The translations under genes and the position numbers were made by a program. Source: Labrys sp. WJW (GTDB lineage: Bacteria > Pseudomonadota > Alphaproteobacteria > Rhizobiales > Labraceae). Taken from it: a stretch of DNA of 46,635 nucleotides. The notes under the pieces are model-generated. The model made no database searches. It saw only the letters and a list, made by a program, of their open reading frames with translations, and was not told where the DNA came from. The stretch is taken from the NCBI RefSeq assembly GCF_001676615.1, contig NZ_LYXZ01000068.1, positions 1-46,635 on the forward strand, given 5' to 3'. Below are positions 16,028 through 24,825 of this stretch, in pieces; within the stretch, counting starts at the first letter, position 1, and the number at the start of each line of letters is the position of its first letter.

Positions 16028-17656
16028 ATGTCTCGTGACGCCGAGTACGACTATGTGATCATCGGCGCCGGTTCAGCGGGATGCGTCGTCGCCAACCGCC
16101 TGTCGGCGGATCCCGGCAATCGCGTATTGCTGCTCGAGGCCGGCGGACGCGACCGCAATCCGCTGTTCCGCCTGCCCATGCTGATGGGCAAGCTCTTCAA
16201 TTCCGGCCTCTACAACTGGAACTACCGCACCGAACCGGAGCCCCATCTCAACGACCGCACGCTCTATTGGCCGCGCGGCAAGGCACTCGGCGGCACTTCC
16301 ACCATTAACGGCATGATCTATGTGCGCGGCAACGCCCATGACTATGATCGCTGGGCGCAGATGGGCCTGCCGGGCTGGTCCTATGACGAGGTGCTGCCCG
16401 CCTTTCGCCGCTCCGAAGCCCATGTCGAACGCAATGGTGCCTTCCACGGCACGGATGGCGCCCTCACCGTCTGCCGCGCCCGCGGCCGCAACGGGCTGTT
16501 CGACGTCTTCATCGAGGCGGGCGTGCAGGCGGGCTATCCCCGCAACGACGATTTCAACGGCGCCGAACAGGAAGGGTTCGGACGCTATGATTTCACCATC
16601 CGCAAGGGCAAGCGCTGGTCGACATCCCATGCCTTCCTGCGTCCCGTCCTGGATCGGCCGAACCTGACGGTGGAGGTGAACGCGCTCAGCCAGCGTATCC
16701 TCGTGGAGAACGGCCGCGCCATTGGCGTTCAGTTCACCCAGGCCGGCCATGCACGCAACGTGCGCGCCCGGCGTGAGGTCATCCTGTGCGGCGGCGCCGT
16801 CAACTCGCCCCAACTCCTGATGCTTTCCGGCATCGGCCCGGCTGATGAGCTGGCTAAGCATGGCATTGCCGTGCTGCATGACCTGCCGGGAGTCGGTCGC
16901 AACCTGCAGGACCATGTCGATTGCTGCCTCGCCTATGAGTGCAGGCAGCCGGTGACGCTCTATGGTGACCTGCGCGCCGACAAGCTGGTCGCCTCGGTGG
17001 CACAGGGCATGGTGCTGGGCACCGGCATCACCACCACCTTTCCCTATGAGGCCGGCGCCTTCATGAAGTCGCGGCCGGATCTGCTGGCGCCCGACATCCA
17101 GGCCCATTTCATGCCGGCGCTGGAAAAGACCGCCAACCTGCACTGGCCCAATCCGTTCAGGAAGCAGGCGGTGGAGGCCAATCACGGCTTCACCATCCGC
17201 GTCGGCCCGGTCAATCCGGAGAGCCGGGGCAGCATTACGCTGCGTTCGGCGGACCCGGCGGCGGCACCGCGCATCCGGGCCAACTACCTTGCCACCGACT
17301 TCGACCGCAAGACGATGATTTCAGCCATCCGCATGATGCGCGAGGTCATCGCCCAGCCCGCCTTCGATGCCTATCGCGGCAAGGAATTGGCGCCCGGCCC
17401 CGGCCTGCTCAGCGATGACGAGCTGCTGGAATGGCTGCGCGCCTCGGCCCTGACCACCCTGCATCCAGTCGGCACCTGCAAGATGGGCAATGACGCCGAA
17501 GCCGTGGTCGATGCCGAACTCAAGGTGCATGGCATCGAGGGCCTCAGGGTCGCCGACGCCTCGATCATGCCGATCATTTCCAGTGGCAACACCAATGCGC
17601 CGACCATCATGATCGGCGAACGGGCTGCCGATTTCATCCTCAACGCCAAATCCTGA
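16028..17656 (+). CDS. GMC-family FAD oxidoreductase
   Basis: A 542-residue flavoenzyme related to choline/alcohol dehydrogenases. It has FAD-binding GAGSAG (14-19), LLLEAGG, the GMC signature 1 around PRGKALGGTSTINGMIYVRG, signature 2 around GGAVNSPQLLMLSGIG, and the catalytic His in LHPVGTCKMG with Asn in SGNTNAPT. No signal peptide is seen, so it is cytoplasmic or peripheral. It starts 4 bp after the glycosylase-like gene. It would oxidise an alcohol group of the substrate of this locus. A paralogue lies at 38591-40207. The exact substrate is unknown. Confidence 0.9.
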   Translation: MSRDAEYDYVIIGAGSAGCVVANRLSADPGNRVLLLEAGGRDRNPLFRLPMLMGKLFNSGLYNWNYRTEPEPHLNDRTLYWPRGKALGGTSTINGMIYVRGNAHDYDRWAQMGLPGWSYDEVLPAFRRSEAHVERNGAFHGTDGALTVCRARGRNGLFDVFIEAGVQAGYPRNDDFNGAEQEGFGRYDFTIRKGKRWSTSHAFLRPVLDRPNLTVEVNALSQRILVENGRAIGVQFTQAGHARNVRARREVILCGGAVNSPQLLMLSGIGPADELAKHGIAVLHDLPGVGRNLQDHVDCCLAYECRQPVTLYGDLRADKLVASVAQGMVLGTGITTTFPYEAGAFMKSRPDLLAPDIQAHFMPALEKTANLHWPNPFRKQAVEANHGFTIRVGPVNPESRGSITLRSADPAAAPRIRANYLATDFDRKTMISAIRMMREVIAQPAFDAYRGKELAPGPGLLSDDELLEWLRASALTTLHPVGTCKMGNDAEAVVDAELKVHGIEGLRVADASIMPIISSGNTNAPTIMIGERAADFILNAKS

Positions 17657-17671
17657 GCCGGAAAAGCCGCC

Positions 17672-18001
17672 ATGATCGTCGAACAGCGCACCTACAGCTT
17701 CAAGCCCGGCCAGCTCGACCGCTGGCTCAGCAAATACGAGACCGAGGGCCTGCCGATCCAGAAGAAGCATCTGGGCACCTTCATGGGCCTGTGGGTCAGC
17801 GAGATCGGCCCGCTGCACCAGATCGTGATGATGTGGGCCTATCAGGGCCTGGGCGACCGCGAGACGCGCCGCGCCGCCATGGCGGCCGATCCGGCCTGGA
17901 CCAAGTTCATCGGCGAAGTCTGGGCCCTCGACGCCATGATCTCGCAGGAGGTCAAGATGCTCAAGCCGACCGCGATCTGCCCGCCCTTGCCGGCGGCCTG
18001 A
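17672..18001 (+). CDS. NIPSNAP-family protein
   Basis: A 109-residue single-domain dimeric alpha-beta-barrel protein of the NIPSNAP type. It has the N-terminal MIVEQRTYSFKPG, the central GLWVSEIGPLHQIVMMWAYQ and the RRAAMAADPAW segment typical of the family. The biochemical role is not known. In bacteria such genes often accompany oxidoreductases in catabolic loci. It sits 15 bp after the GMC gene and 74 bp before the binding-protein gene, clearly in the same transcription unit. Confidence 0.85.
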   Translation: MIVEQRTYSFKPGQLDRWLSKYETEGLPIQKKHLGTFMGLWVSEIGPLHQIVMMWAYQGLGDRETRRAAMAADPAWTKFIGEVWALDAMISQEVKMLKPTAICPPLPAA

Positions 18002-18075
18002 CCATCCGGGGCGCACAAGCGTTCCGGCAAACAACAAGAACCAAGCCATCCAGATCAAGAAAAGGGAACTCATAG

Positions 18076-19128
18076 ATGACCAAGACTCCCTCCGTTTCAG
18101 GCCTGTTCCGGTATTCGGCATCGCGCCGCCAATTCCTGCTCGGCACCGCCGGCGCGGCGGCATTTGGCTTGCTGTCGGGCCAGGCCTGGGCCGCCGAAGG
18201 CCTGGTCGCCCTGGTGCATACCCAGGCGGCCGGCGACAACGGCCCGGTGGACGGCATGATCGCATCGCTCAAGAAACTGGCCGGCGAAAAGGGCTTTGCC
18301 ACCCGCATCATCTATGCGCAGGACGCGGCGACCTATGAATCGATCTTCCGCAGCCTCGGCGATGCCGGCGCCAGCGTGGTGGTCTCGACCTTCAACGAGG
18401 TCGCCGAGCCCTTCAAGGCGGTGGCGCCCGAATATCCCAACACCAAATTCGTGCAGCTCTACGCCGACCCGTTCGAGCCCGCGATCCCCAATGTGGTGAC
18501 TGTGGCCTATGACTATTATCTGGGCTGCTATCTCTCCGGCCTGTTCGGCAGCCGCATCTCCAAGACGGGGGCGATCGGCTATATCGGCGGCGCCAGCATT
18601 CCCGGCCAGATCGCCGATCTCAATGCCCTCAAGGCGGCCGCGGCGGTGATCGGTCCCAATATCAAGTTCACCGGCGCTTTCGCCGGCTCGTTCCAGGACC
18701 CCGCCAAGGGCCACGAGATCGCCAACCAGCTGTTCCAGTCCGGCATCGACTATATCCAGACAGACTCGGCCGCCACCGACACCGGCATCATCCAAGCCGC
18801 CACCGAGGCGCCCGGCCGCCTGGTCAGCGCCATCTCCCGGGAGCAGTACAAGCTCGGCCCCAAGGCAGTCGCCGCCATCGTCAAGCTCGATTTCGGCCTG
18901 TCGCTCTATCAGGAGGTCAGCAAGGCCCTGGCCGAAGGCTGGAAGGGGCATCATGTCGCCACCGGCATCGACACCGGCGTGATCGACTTCGAGCTTTCGG
19001 ACACCTTCCTCAAGGAAGGCCCGGCCGATCTCGTCGCCAAGGCCAAGGAGATCTGGCCCGACATCGAGAAGGCGAAGAAGGAGATCATCGCCGGGACGCT
19101 GAAGGTACCGCTCGACACCAAGCTGTAG
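18076..19128 (+). CDS. BMP-family ABC transporter substrate-binding protein (nucleoside type)
   Basis: A 350-residue periplasmic binding protein of the basic membrane protein (PnrA/Med) family, whose characterised members bind nucleosides. It has a Tat-like leader (SRRQFLLGTAGAAAFG, cleavage near AWAAEG). Family features include QAAGDNGPVDG near residue 50, VVSTFNEV, KFVQLYA, and IGYIGGASIPGQIADLNALKAA. Export by Tat rather than Sec is unusual but seen in this family. It is followed by ATPase and permease genes after a 208-bp gap holding an inverted repeat. Confidence 0.9.
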   Translation: MTKTPSVSGLFRYSASRRQFLLGTAGAAAFGLLSGQAWAAEGLVALVHTQAAGDNGPVDGMIASLKKLAGEKGFATRIIYAQDAATYESIFRSLGDAGASVVVSTFNEVAEPFKAVAPEYPNTKFVQLYADPFEPAIPNVVTVAYDYYLGCYLSGLFGSRISKTGAIGYIGGASIPGQIADLNALKAAAAVIGPNIKFTGAFAGSFQDPAKGHEIANQLFQSGIDYIQTDSAATDTGIIQAATEAPGRLVSAISREQYKLGPKAVAAIVKLDFGLSLYQEVSKALAEGWKGHHVATGIDTGVIDFELSDTFLKEGPADLVAKAKEIWPDIEKAKKEIIAGTLKVPLDTKL

Positions 19129-19182
19129 AGCGCGAAGCCTGCCTGGCTACAGTCGTGGTTACACTTGCGATGACATTTTCTC

Positions 19183-19270
19183 CGTCATTGCGAGCGCAGC
19201 GAAGCAATCCAGTCTTGGTAAAACGCATCGCACGTGGCTCCTGGATTGCTTCGCTGCGCTCGCAATGACG
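19183..19270. repeat. Inverted-repeat element, family B
   Basis: Perfect 30-bp arms (19183-19212 and 19241-19270, beginning CGTCATTGCGAGCGCAGCG) are separated by 28 bp. The element lies between the BMP binding-protein gene and the ATPase gene of one transporter. It would fold into a very stable hairpin in the mRNA, which could protect the abundant binding-protein transcript and reduce ATPase expression. No coding capacity was seen. Confidence 0.9.
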
Positions 19271-19336
19271 CCAACCCACGGTCTCCGCCAAATCACGACT
19301 GTAGCGATAGCCCATCAACCGACAGGACGCAGCCCC

Positions 19337-20926
19337 ATGGCCCTTGCATCCGGGAAGTCACCCATGCCCCAGCCCGCCCTCGCCTGCGGCGATGTCAGCG
19401 TCCTCTTCGGCGAGGTCGCGGCTCTCAGCCAGGTGAACCTGGGGTTCGAGGCAGGCCGCATCCATGCCGTGGTCGGGCAGAACGGCGCCGGCAAGACCAC
19501 CTTCGCCCGCGTCTGCGCCGGCATCGTCAGGCCCTCCTCCGGGCAATTGCTGATCGGAGGACAGCCCGTGCCGCTCGGCAAGGTCAATGCCGCCCGCGCC
19601 GCCGGGGTCGAGCTCGTGCATCAGAGCTTTGCCCTGCCGCCCTCCTTCACCGTGGCCGAAGCCATGGAATTCGGGGCGCAGGGCCGCGGCGCGCTGTTCT
19701 CCGCCAAGGCGCTGAGGGCGCGCTGGGCCACCCATCTCGAAGGCCTCGGCGTCGAGGTCGATCCGCGCGCCCGCATCCGCGACCTGCCGGTGGAAACCCG
19801 CCAGGCTGTCGAGATCGCCCGCGCCTTGGTGACCGATGCTCGCATCCTGATCCTGGACGAACCCACCGCCGTGCTGTCGCCCTCGGGCATCGACACCCTG
19901 TTCGAGCGCCTGCGCGGCCTGCGCGAACGCGGCGTCACCATCATCCTGATCCTGCACAAGATCCGCGAGGTGCTCGGCATCGCCGAAACCGTCAGCGTCC
20001 TGCGCGGCGGGCGTCTGATCGAGGCCTGCGTGCCTGCCGGCGAGATCGATGCCGCCCGCCTCGCCAATTCGATCATCGGCACCGCCGCCGGCCTCGACAA
20101 GGCGGACAAGGCTGCCCTCGTCGGCGACGCCGCCGCGCCCGCTCCCCATGCCGCCTCGCGGCCCGGTACGGCGCCCATCCTCGAGATGAAGGCCGTCACC
20201 ACCCGCCCCGATGGCGAAGGACGCCCGCTCGACCGGGCCAGCCTCACCATCCGCAGCGGCGAGATCGTCGGCATCGCCGGTGTCGAGGGCAATGGCCAGC
20301 AGACCCTGGTCCGTGCCCTTGCCGGGCTCGTCGGCCTGGAGCGCGGCACCGTCGCGCTGGATGGGCGCGATGTCACCAGGCGCCCTTTGCTGGAGCGCCG
20401 CGCCGCCGGCCTGCGCATCATCCCCTTCGATCGCAACAGCGAGGGGCTGAGCCTGACCAGTTCGCTATGGGAGAACTGGGCCGCTCGCAACCTGCTGCTC
20501 GGCCGCATCCTCTCCTTCGTGGCACCGGCCCGGCTGCGCAAGGCCTGCCAGGCCAGCCTGCAGGGCTGGGATGTGCGCTTCGCCACCACCGCCCAGCCGG
20601 CCGGCTCCCTCTCAGGGGGCAATGCCCAGAAGGTCATCCTCGCCCGCGAGATCGACGAAACGGCACGCCTGGTGATCGCGGCCCAGCCCACCCGTGGCCT
20701 CGACATCGGCGCCACAGCCTTCGTCTGGCGGGCGCTCAGGGCCAGCCGCGACCAGGGCTGCGGCGTCCTCTTGATTTCCTCCGATCTCGACGAGCTCTTC
20801 GATATCGCCGACCGCGTGGTGGTGATGTTCTCCGGCCGCATGGTGGCCGAATTCACGGCTCCCTTCGAGATCGCGGCGGTGGGCCAGGCCATGGTCGGTA
20901 ACGTCAGCCTGGAGGAAGCCGCATGA
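19337..20926 (+). CDS. Nucleoside-type ABC transporter, double ATPase
   Basis: A 529-residue cytoplasmic protein with two ABC domains in tandem, as in RbsA/NupA-type importers. Domain 1 has Walker A GQNGAGKTT near residue 55, a degenerate signature LPVETRQAVEIARAL and Walker B LILDEPTAVL. Domain 2 has the degenerate Walker A GVEGNGQQT, an intact LSGGNAQKVILARE and an atypical Walker B with Gln in place of Asp-Glu (VIAAQPTRGLDIG). The frame is open into the upstream repeat; the ATG at 19337 is chosen, with 19364 the alternative. The stop overlaps the next gene by 4 bp. Confidence 0.9.
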   Translation: MALASGKSPMPQPALACGDVSVLFGEVAALSQVNLGFEAGRIHAVVGQNGAGKTTFARVCAGIVRPSSGQLLIGGQPVPLGKVNAARAAGVELVHQSFALPPSFTVAEAMEFGAQGRGALFSAKALRARWATHLEGLGVEVDPRARIRDLPVETRQAVEIARALVTDARILILDEPTAVLSPSGIDTLFERLRGLRERGVTIILILHKIREVLGIAETVSVLRGGRLIEACVPAGEIDAARLANSIIGTAAGLDKADKAALVGDAAAPAPHAASRPGTAPILEMKAVTTRPDGEGRPLDRASLTIRSGEIVGIAGVEGNGQQTLVRALAGLVGLERGTVALDGRDVTRRPLLERRAAGLRIIPFDRNSEGLSLTSSLWENWAARNLLLGRILSFVAPARLRKACQASLQGWDVRFATTAQPAGSLSGGNAQKVILAREIDETARLVIAAQPTRGLDIGATAFVWRALRASRDQGCGVLLISSDLDELFDIADRVVVMFSGRMVAEFTAPFEIAAVGQAMVGNVSLEEAA

Positions 20927-21972
20927 CCGATCGCCTCCTTGCCATCCTGCGCGCCGTCAGTTTCGTCGCTTTGGCCCTCGGCCTGTGCGGCATCGTGTTC
21001 GAATTTGCCGGCTATTCGGCCCCGGAGATGTTCCGCAGCATCGCCGACGGCGCCTTTACCTCCCCCAACGCCCTGATGAAGAGCCTGCGCTGGGCTCTGC
21101 CGCTGGTGATCACCGCCGCCGGCGTGCTGGTCTGCTTCCGCTGCGGCTATTTCAATGTCGGGGCGCAGGGCCAGTTCTATCTCGGCGCCATCGGCGCGGC
21201 GACGGCCGTCGAACTGCTCAACGGCGCGCCGGCCCTGGTGGTGGTGCCTGTGGCCATGCTGACCGGCATGCTGGCGGGGGCCCTGTGGGCGGCCTGGCCC
21301 GGTATCCTCCGGTTGCGCTACGGCACCGATGAGGTGATCACCACGCTGATGGGCAATTTCATGGCCGGCCTGCTCCTGGTCTATGTCACTTCCGGCCCGC
21401 TGAAGGATCCTTCCGGCACCGGCCAGGTCACGGCCAGCCGCCCCGTTGCCTCCGCCTATCGCATCGCCACCTCGGTCGGCGTCTCCCCCACCATGATCGC
21501 GCTCTCCCTGCTGGTGCTGGTGCTGGTCTGGCTCCTGGTGAACCGCACCGCCTATGGCGTGCTCTCGAGCCTGGCCGGCCGCAATGCGGTGATGATCGCC
21601 TGGCAGGGCGCTCGGCTCTCGCGCCTCGGGCTGTCGGCCTTCCTGATCAGCGGCGCCCTGGCAGGCCTCGCCGGCTCGATCGAGCTGCTCGGCCCCAATG
21701 GCCGCCTGGTCAGCGGCTTCCTGCCCGGCCACGGCTTCACCGCCATCCTGATCGCCCTGGTGGCGGGCCTGTCGGTGGCGGGCGCGGCGATCGTCTCGCT
21801 GTTCTTCGGCGGCCTCGCCGCCGCCAGCCTCTATCTGCCGGTGATCGCCGGCCTGCCGGCGGCGGCCATCGACGTGATCAACGCCGCCATCGCCCTGTTC
21901 ATCACGGCACGCAGCTGGCTGCTGCCCGACTTCATCAAACGGCGCCTGCCGGCGCGGAGGACCCAGCCATGA
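20923..21972 (+). CDS. Nucleoside-type ABC transporter permease 1
   Basis: A 349-residue membrane protein of the BPD_transp_2 (NupB/YufP) type, with about eight to ten segments. It has the N-terminal hydrophobic AVSFVALALGLCGIVFEFAG, the conserved NVGAQGQFYLGAIGA loop and RYGTDEVITTLMGNFMA. Overlapping ATGA junctions on both sides couple it to the ATPase and the second permease. It forms the heterodimeric channel with the next gene product. Confidence 0.92.
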   Translation: MTDRLLAILRAVSFVALALGLCGIVFEFAGYSAPEMFRSIADGAFTSPNALMKSLRWALPLVITAAGVLVCFRCGYFNVGAQGQFYLGAIGAATAVELLNGAPALVVVPVAMLTGMLAGALWAAWPGILRLRYGTDEVITTLMGNFMAGLLLVYVTSGPLKDPSGTGQVTASRPVASAYRIATSVGVSPTMIALSLLVLVLVWLLVNRTAYGVLSSLAGRNAVMIAWQGARLSRLGLSAFLISGALAGLAGSIELLGPNGRLVSGFLPGHGFTAILIALVAGLSVAGAAIVSLFFGGLAAASLYLPVIAGLPAAAIDVINAAIALFITARSWLLPDFIKRRLPARRTQP

Positions 21973-22862
21973 GCGACATCCTCATCGCCATCCTGCGCTC
22001 GGGCACGCCGCTGATCTATGTGGCCATGGCCGGCATGCTGGCCCAGCGCGCCGGGATCTGGAACCTCGGCCTGGAAGGGCTGATGATCGCCGGCGCCTGC
22101 GCCGCCGCCATCGGCACCGCCAAGTCGGGCTCGGTCGCCTTCGGCCTCGGCCTTGCAATCGTCGTCTGTGTGCTCGGCTCGATGCTGCTGTGGTTCGTGG
22201 TCGAGAAGCTGCGCGCCCATCCGATCATCGCCGGCCTCGGCCTCACCGGCCTCGGCCTCGGCGGCACGGACCTTGCCGTCCAGGCCATCTATGGCAGCCA
22301 GGCCTCGGTGATGGCCGGCCGAGGCCTGCCCCGACTCGGCGAGGCTTTCGGCCCCTTCGGCGTGCTCTCCGTGCTGGTCATCGCCATGCCCTTCGTGGTG
22401 CTGGCGCTCTGGATGATCGTGCGGCGCACCCGCTTCGGCCTGCAATTGACGGCCTGCGGCGAGCACCCCTTCGCCGCCCGCAGCGTCGGCGTCGCACCGG
22501 CCCGCATGCGCCTGATCGCGCTGATGGGCGGCGGCGTTCTCTGCGCCCTCGGCGGTGCCGAACTGGCGCTCGGCACGCTTCAGCTCTTCAGCATCAACAT
22601 GACGGCCGGGCGTGGCTTCATGGGCTTCGCCTCGGTGATCTTCGGCGGCGGCCATCCGATCGGCTCCGCCCTGGCGGCGCTGTTCTTCTCCATCGTGGAT
22701 GCCTTGGGCATCCGGGCCCAGCTCGTCTTCGGCGACAAGGTGCCCCGCGATCTCCTGCTCGCGCTGCCCTATCTCGCCACCGTGCTGGGCGTGTGGGTCA
22801 GCGGGCAGTTGCGCGGCGGCGTCAAGGCGGCCGCGACAGGCGGCGAATTACGGGATTATTGA
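21969..22862 (+). CDS. Nucleoside-type ABC transporter permease 2
   Basis: A 297-residue membrane protein of the NupC/YufQ type. It has GTPLIYVAMAGMLAQRAGIWNLGLEGLM at the N-terminus, the NLGLEG loop typical of the subgroup, and late ITALMG-like helices with RGFMGFASVIFGGGHPIGS. It starts inside the stop of permease 1 and ends 1 bp before the VOC gene start, so the transporter and the following enzymes form one operon. Confidence 0.92.
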   Translation: MSDILIAILRSGTPLIYVAMAGMLAQRAGIWNLGLEGLMIAGACAAAIGTAKSGSVAFGLGLAIVVCVLGSMLLWFVVEKLRAHPIIAGLGLTGLGLGGTDLAVQAIYGSQASVMAGRGLPRLGEAFGPFGVLSVLVIAMPFVVLALWMIVRRTRFGLQLTACGEHPFAARSVGVAPARMRLIALMGGGVLCALGGAELALGTLQLFSINMTAGRGFMGFASVIFGGGHPIGSALAALFFSIVDALGIRAQLVFGDKVPRDLLLALPYLATVLGVWVSGQLRGGVKAAATGGELRDY

Positions 22863-22863
22863 C

Positions 22864-23292
22864 ATGACGGCCTTTGCCCAACGCCATGCGATCAGCGATG
22901 TCTGCATCCTCACCGCGGACATCGAACGCTCGATCGCCTTCTATACCGGCAAGCTCGGCTTCACCCTGAAGCATCGCGCCCCCGGCTTCGCCGATTTCAA
23001 CGGCGCCGGGCTGACCCTGGCGCTGTGGGAGATCGGCCATATCAGCCAGCATGCCGGCCTGTCGGCCGAGCGCGGCACCGGCCATCACAATGTGCTGATC
23101 GCCGTGCTGATGCCCTCTCCCGCCGAGCTCGACGCCTGCCATGCCGAACTCGTCGCCAAGGGTGTGAGCTTCCAAAGGCCGCCGGCCGATTATGCCTGGA
23201 ACGCGCGCTGCTGCTATTTCTCCGGCCCGGACGGCGAGGTCTGGGAACTCTATGCCTGGCTCGACGGCGGCGCCCCGGGGAAGTTGGCATGA
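22864..23292 (+). CDS. VOC-family (glyoxalase/dioxygenase-fold) protein
   Basis: A 142-residue protein with two beta-alpha-beta-beta-beta modules. The first starts at ISDVCILTADIERSIAFYTGKLGF; the second has HHNVLIAVLM and ends in YFSGPDGEVWELYAW, where the C-terminal Glu is the usual metal ligand. The reaction could be isomerisation, ring opening or lyase chemistry. Start ATG at 22864, with its stop overlapping the amidohydrolase start by 4 bp. The tight coupling suggests the two act on consecutive intermediates. Confidence 0.88.
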   Translation: MTAFAQRHAISDVCILTADIERSIAFYTGKLGFTLKHRAPGFADFNGAGLTLALWEIGHISQHAGLSAERGTGHHNVLIAVLMPSPAELDACHAELVAKGVSFQRPPADYAWNARCCYFSGPDGEVWELYAWLDGGAPGKLA

Positions 23293-24797
23293 GCACCACC
23301 CTGATCCGCAACGCCACCATCCTCGCCATGGGCGGCGAGCAGGGCAGCACGCCCTTCACCGGCGATCTCCTCATCGAAGGCAATCGCATCGCCGCCATCG
23401 GCTCCGATCTCGGCGATCATCCCGGCGCGACGGAGATCGACGGGCGCGGCCGGCTGGTGATGCCGGGCCTCGTCAATGCCCACACCCATTCCGGCGAGAC
23501 CTTCTTCCGCGGGCGCTATGAGCGCCTGCCCTTGGAACTATGGCTGCTCTATGCCTATCCGCTGCTGATGGGCCCACTGCTGCCGCCGCGCCTGCTCTAT
23601 CTGCGCACGCTGCTGCTGGCGATAGAATCGCTGAAGGGCGGCGTCACCCTGCTGTGCGACGACTTCTTCGACCCGCCCCGGCACGATCTCGACCGGCTCG
23701 GCACCGTGTTCCGCGCCTATGAGGATGCCGGCATTCGCGCCAACGTCTCCAGCGCGGTGATGAACATTCATCCCCTCGACGCTCTCGCCTATGGCCGGCA
23801 GACCATGCCGGCCGAATTGCAGGCTCGGCTCGATTTCGGCCCACCGATCAGCGCGGCCGACTATGTCGACTATTGCCGCTCCGCCCTGTCGGCCTTCCAG
23901 GACAGGGCCGGGCGGCTGCGCTTCATGATCGCGCCCTCCGCACCCCAGCGCTGCACGCCCGACCTCATGCTGGCCTGCGACGAACTGGCCCGGCAATGGC
24001 ACGTGCCGTTCCATACCCACATCCTGGAAACCAAGACCCAGGCGGTGACCGGCCGGCTTTTCCACGGCAAGAGCCTGATCCGCTATCTGCACGATCTCGG
24101 CCTGCTGCACTCAGGCATCACCATCGCCCACTCCGTCTGGGTCGATGAGGACGATATCGCCCTGATGGGCGCGGCGGGCTGCTCCGTCGCCCACAACGCC
24201 GTCTCCAACCTGAAGCTCGGCGCCGGCATCGCGCCGCTGCGCCGCCTCATCGATGCCGGCGTCAGCATCGGCCTCGGCACCGACGGCGTCTCATCCAACG
24301 ACACCACCCGCATCTTCGACGTCATGCGCACCGCCGCTTTGGTGCAAAGCGCCACCGGTCCGGATCATGAGCGCTGGGTCTCGGCGCAGGAGATCCTCAA
24401 GGCGGCCACCTCGGGCGGCGCACGCACCGCCCTGCTGGAGGGGATCACCGGCTCGCTCGAAGTCGGCAAGCGCGCCGATTTGATCATGCTCCGGCTCGAC
24501 AGCCTCGCCTTCACACCGCTGAACGATGTCGTCCGGCAACTCGTCTATGCCGAGAACGGCGCCTCGATCGAACGCGTGATGGTCGAGGGCGAGATCGTGG
24601 TGGAACAGGGCCGCCTGACCCGCATCGACGAAGACGTCGTCCTGGCCGAAATTCGCGAAGCCATGCCGGCCTTCCTGGCTGACCATGCCGAGATCGAGGC
24701 GCGTAACAGCATCTTTCATCCCTATTTCAATGAGATCCATCGCCGCGTCACGGCCGAGGAGATCGGCATGGACCGATACATCGCATCACGCGGGTGA
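23289..24797 (+). CDS. Amidohydrolase/deaminase, TRZ/ATZ-cytosine deaminase type
   Basis: A 502-residue metal-dependent hydrolase of the ATZ/TRZ branch, which deaminates or dechlorinates N-heterocycles such as guanine, cytosine, 8-oxoguanine and triazines. Metal and catalytic residues are visible: His65 and His67 (NAHTH), His244 with Glu247 (HTHILE), His281 (AHSVW) and Asp332 (GTDG). The frame opens upstream, but ATGA overlap with the VOC gene fixes the start at 23289. Being last in an operon with a nucleoside-type importer and a RutR-like regulator, it probably deaminates an imported nucleobase-like ring. The precise ring is unknown. Confidence 0.88.
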   Translation: MSTTLIRNATILAMGGEQGSTPFTGDLLIEGNRIAAIGSDLGDHPGATEIDGRGRLVMPGLVNAHTHSGETFFRGRYERLPLELWLLYAYPLLMGPLLPPRLLYLRTLLLAIESLKGGVTLLCDDFFDPPRHDLDRLGTVFRAYEDAGIRANVSSAVMNIHPLDALAYGRQTMPAELQARLDFGPPISAADYVDYCRSALSAFQDRAGRLRFMIAPSAPQRCTPDLMLACDELARQWHVPFHTHILETKTQAVTGRLFHGKSLIRYLHDLGLLHSGITIAHSVWVDEDDIALMGAAGCSVAHNAVSNLKLGAGIAPLRRLIDAGVSIGLGTDGVSSNDTTRIFDVMRTAALVQSATGPDHERWVSAQEILKAATSGGARTALLEGITGSLEVGKRADLIMLRLDSLAFTPLNDVVRQLVYAENGASIERVMVEGEIVVEQGRLTRIDEDVVLAEIREAMPAFLADHAEIEARNSIFHPYFNEIHRRVTAEEIGMDRYIASRG

Positions 24798-24825
24798 GTG
24801 CGCCGCGCATGCCTGGGCTCGCCCC

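Noticed and set aside
19183..19270. CRISPR-like repeats
   Set aside because: All repeat families here are single inverted pairs or dispersed copies; there is no regular repeat-spacer array and no cas gene.
19621..21732. 703-codon open frame on the minus strand opposite the nucleoside transporter
   Set aside because: Low-complexity Arg/Gly/Gln-rich translation, antisense to intact ATPase and permease genes.
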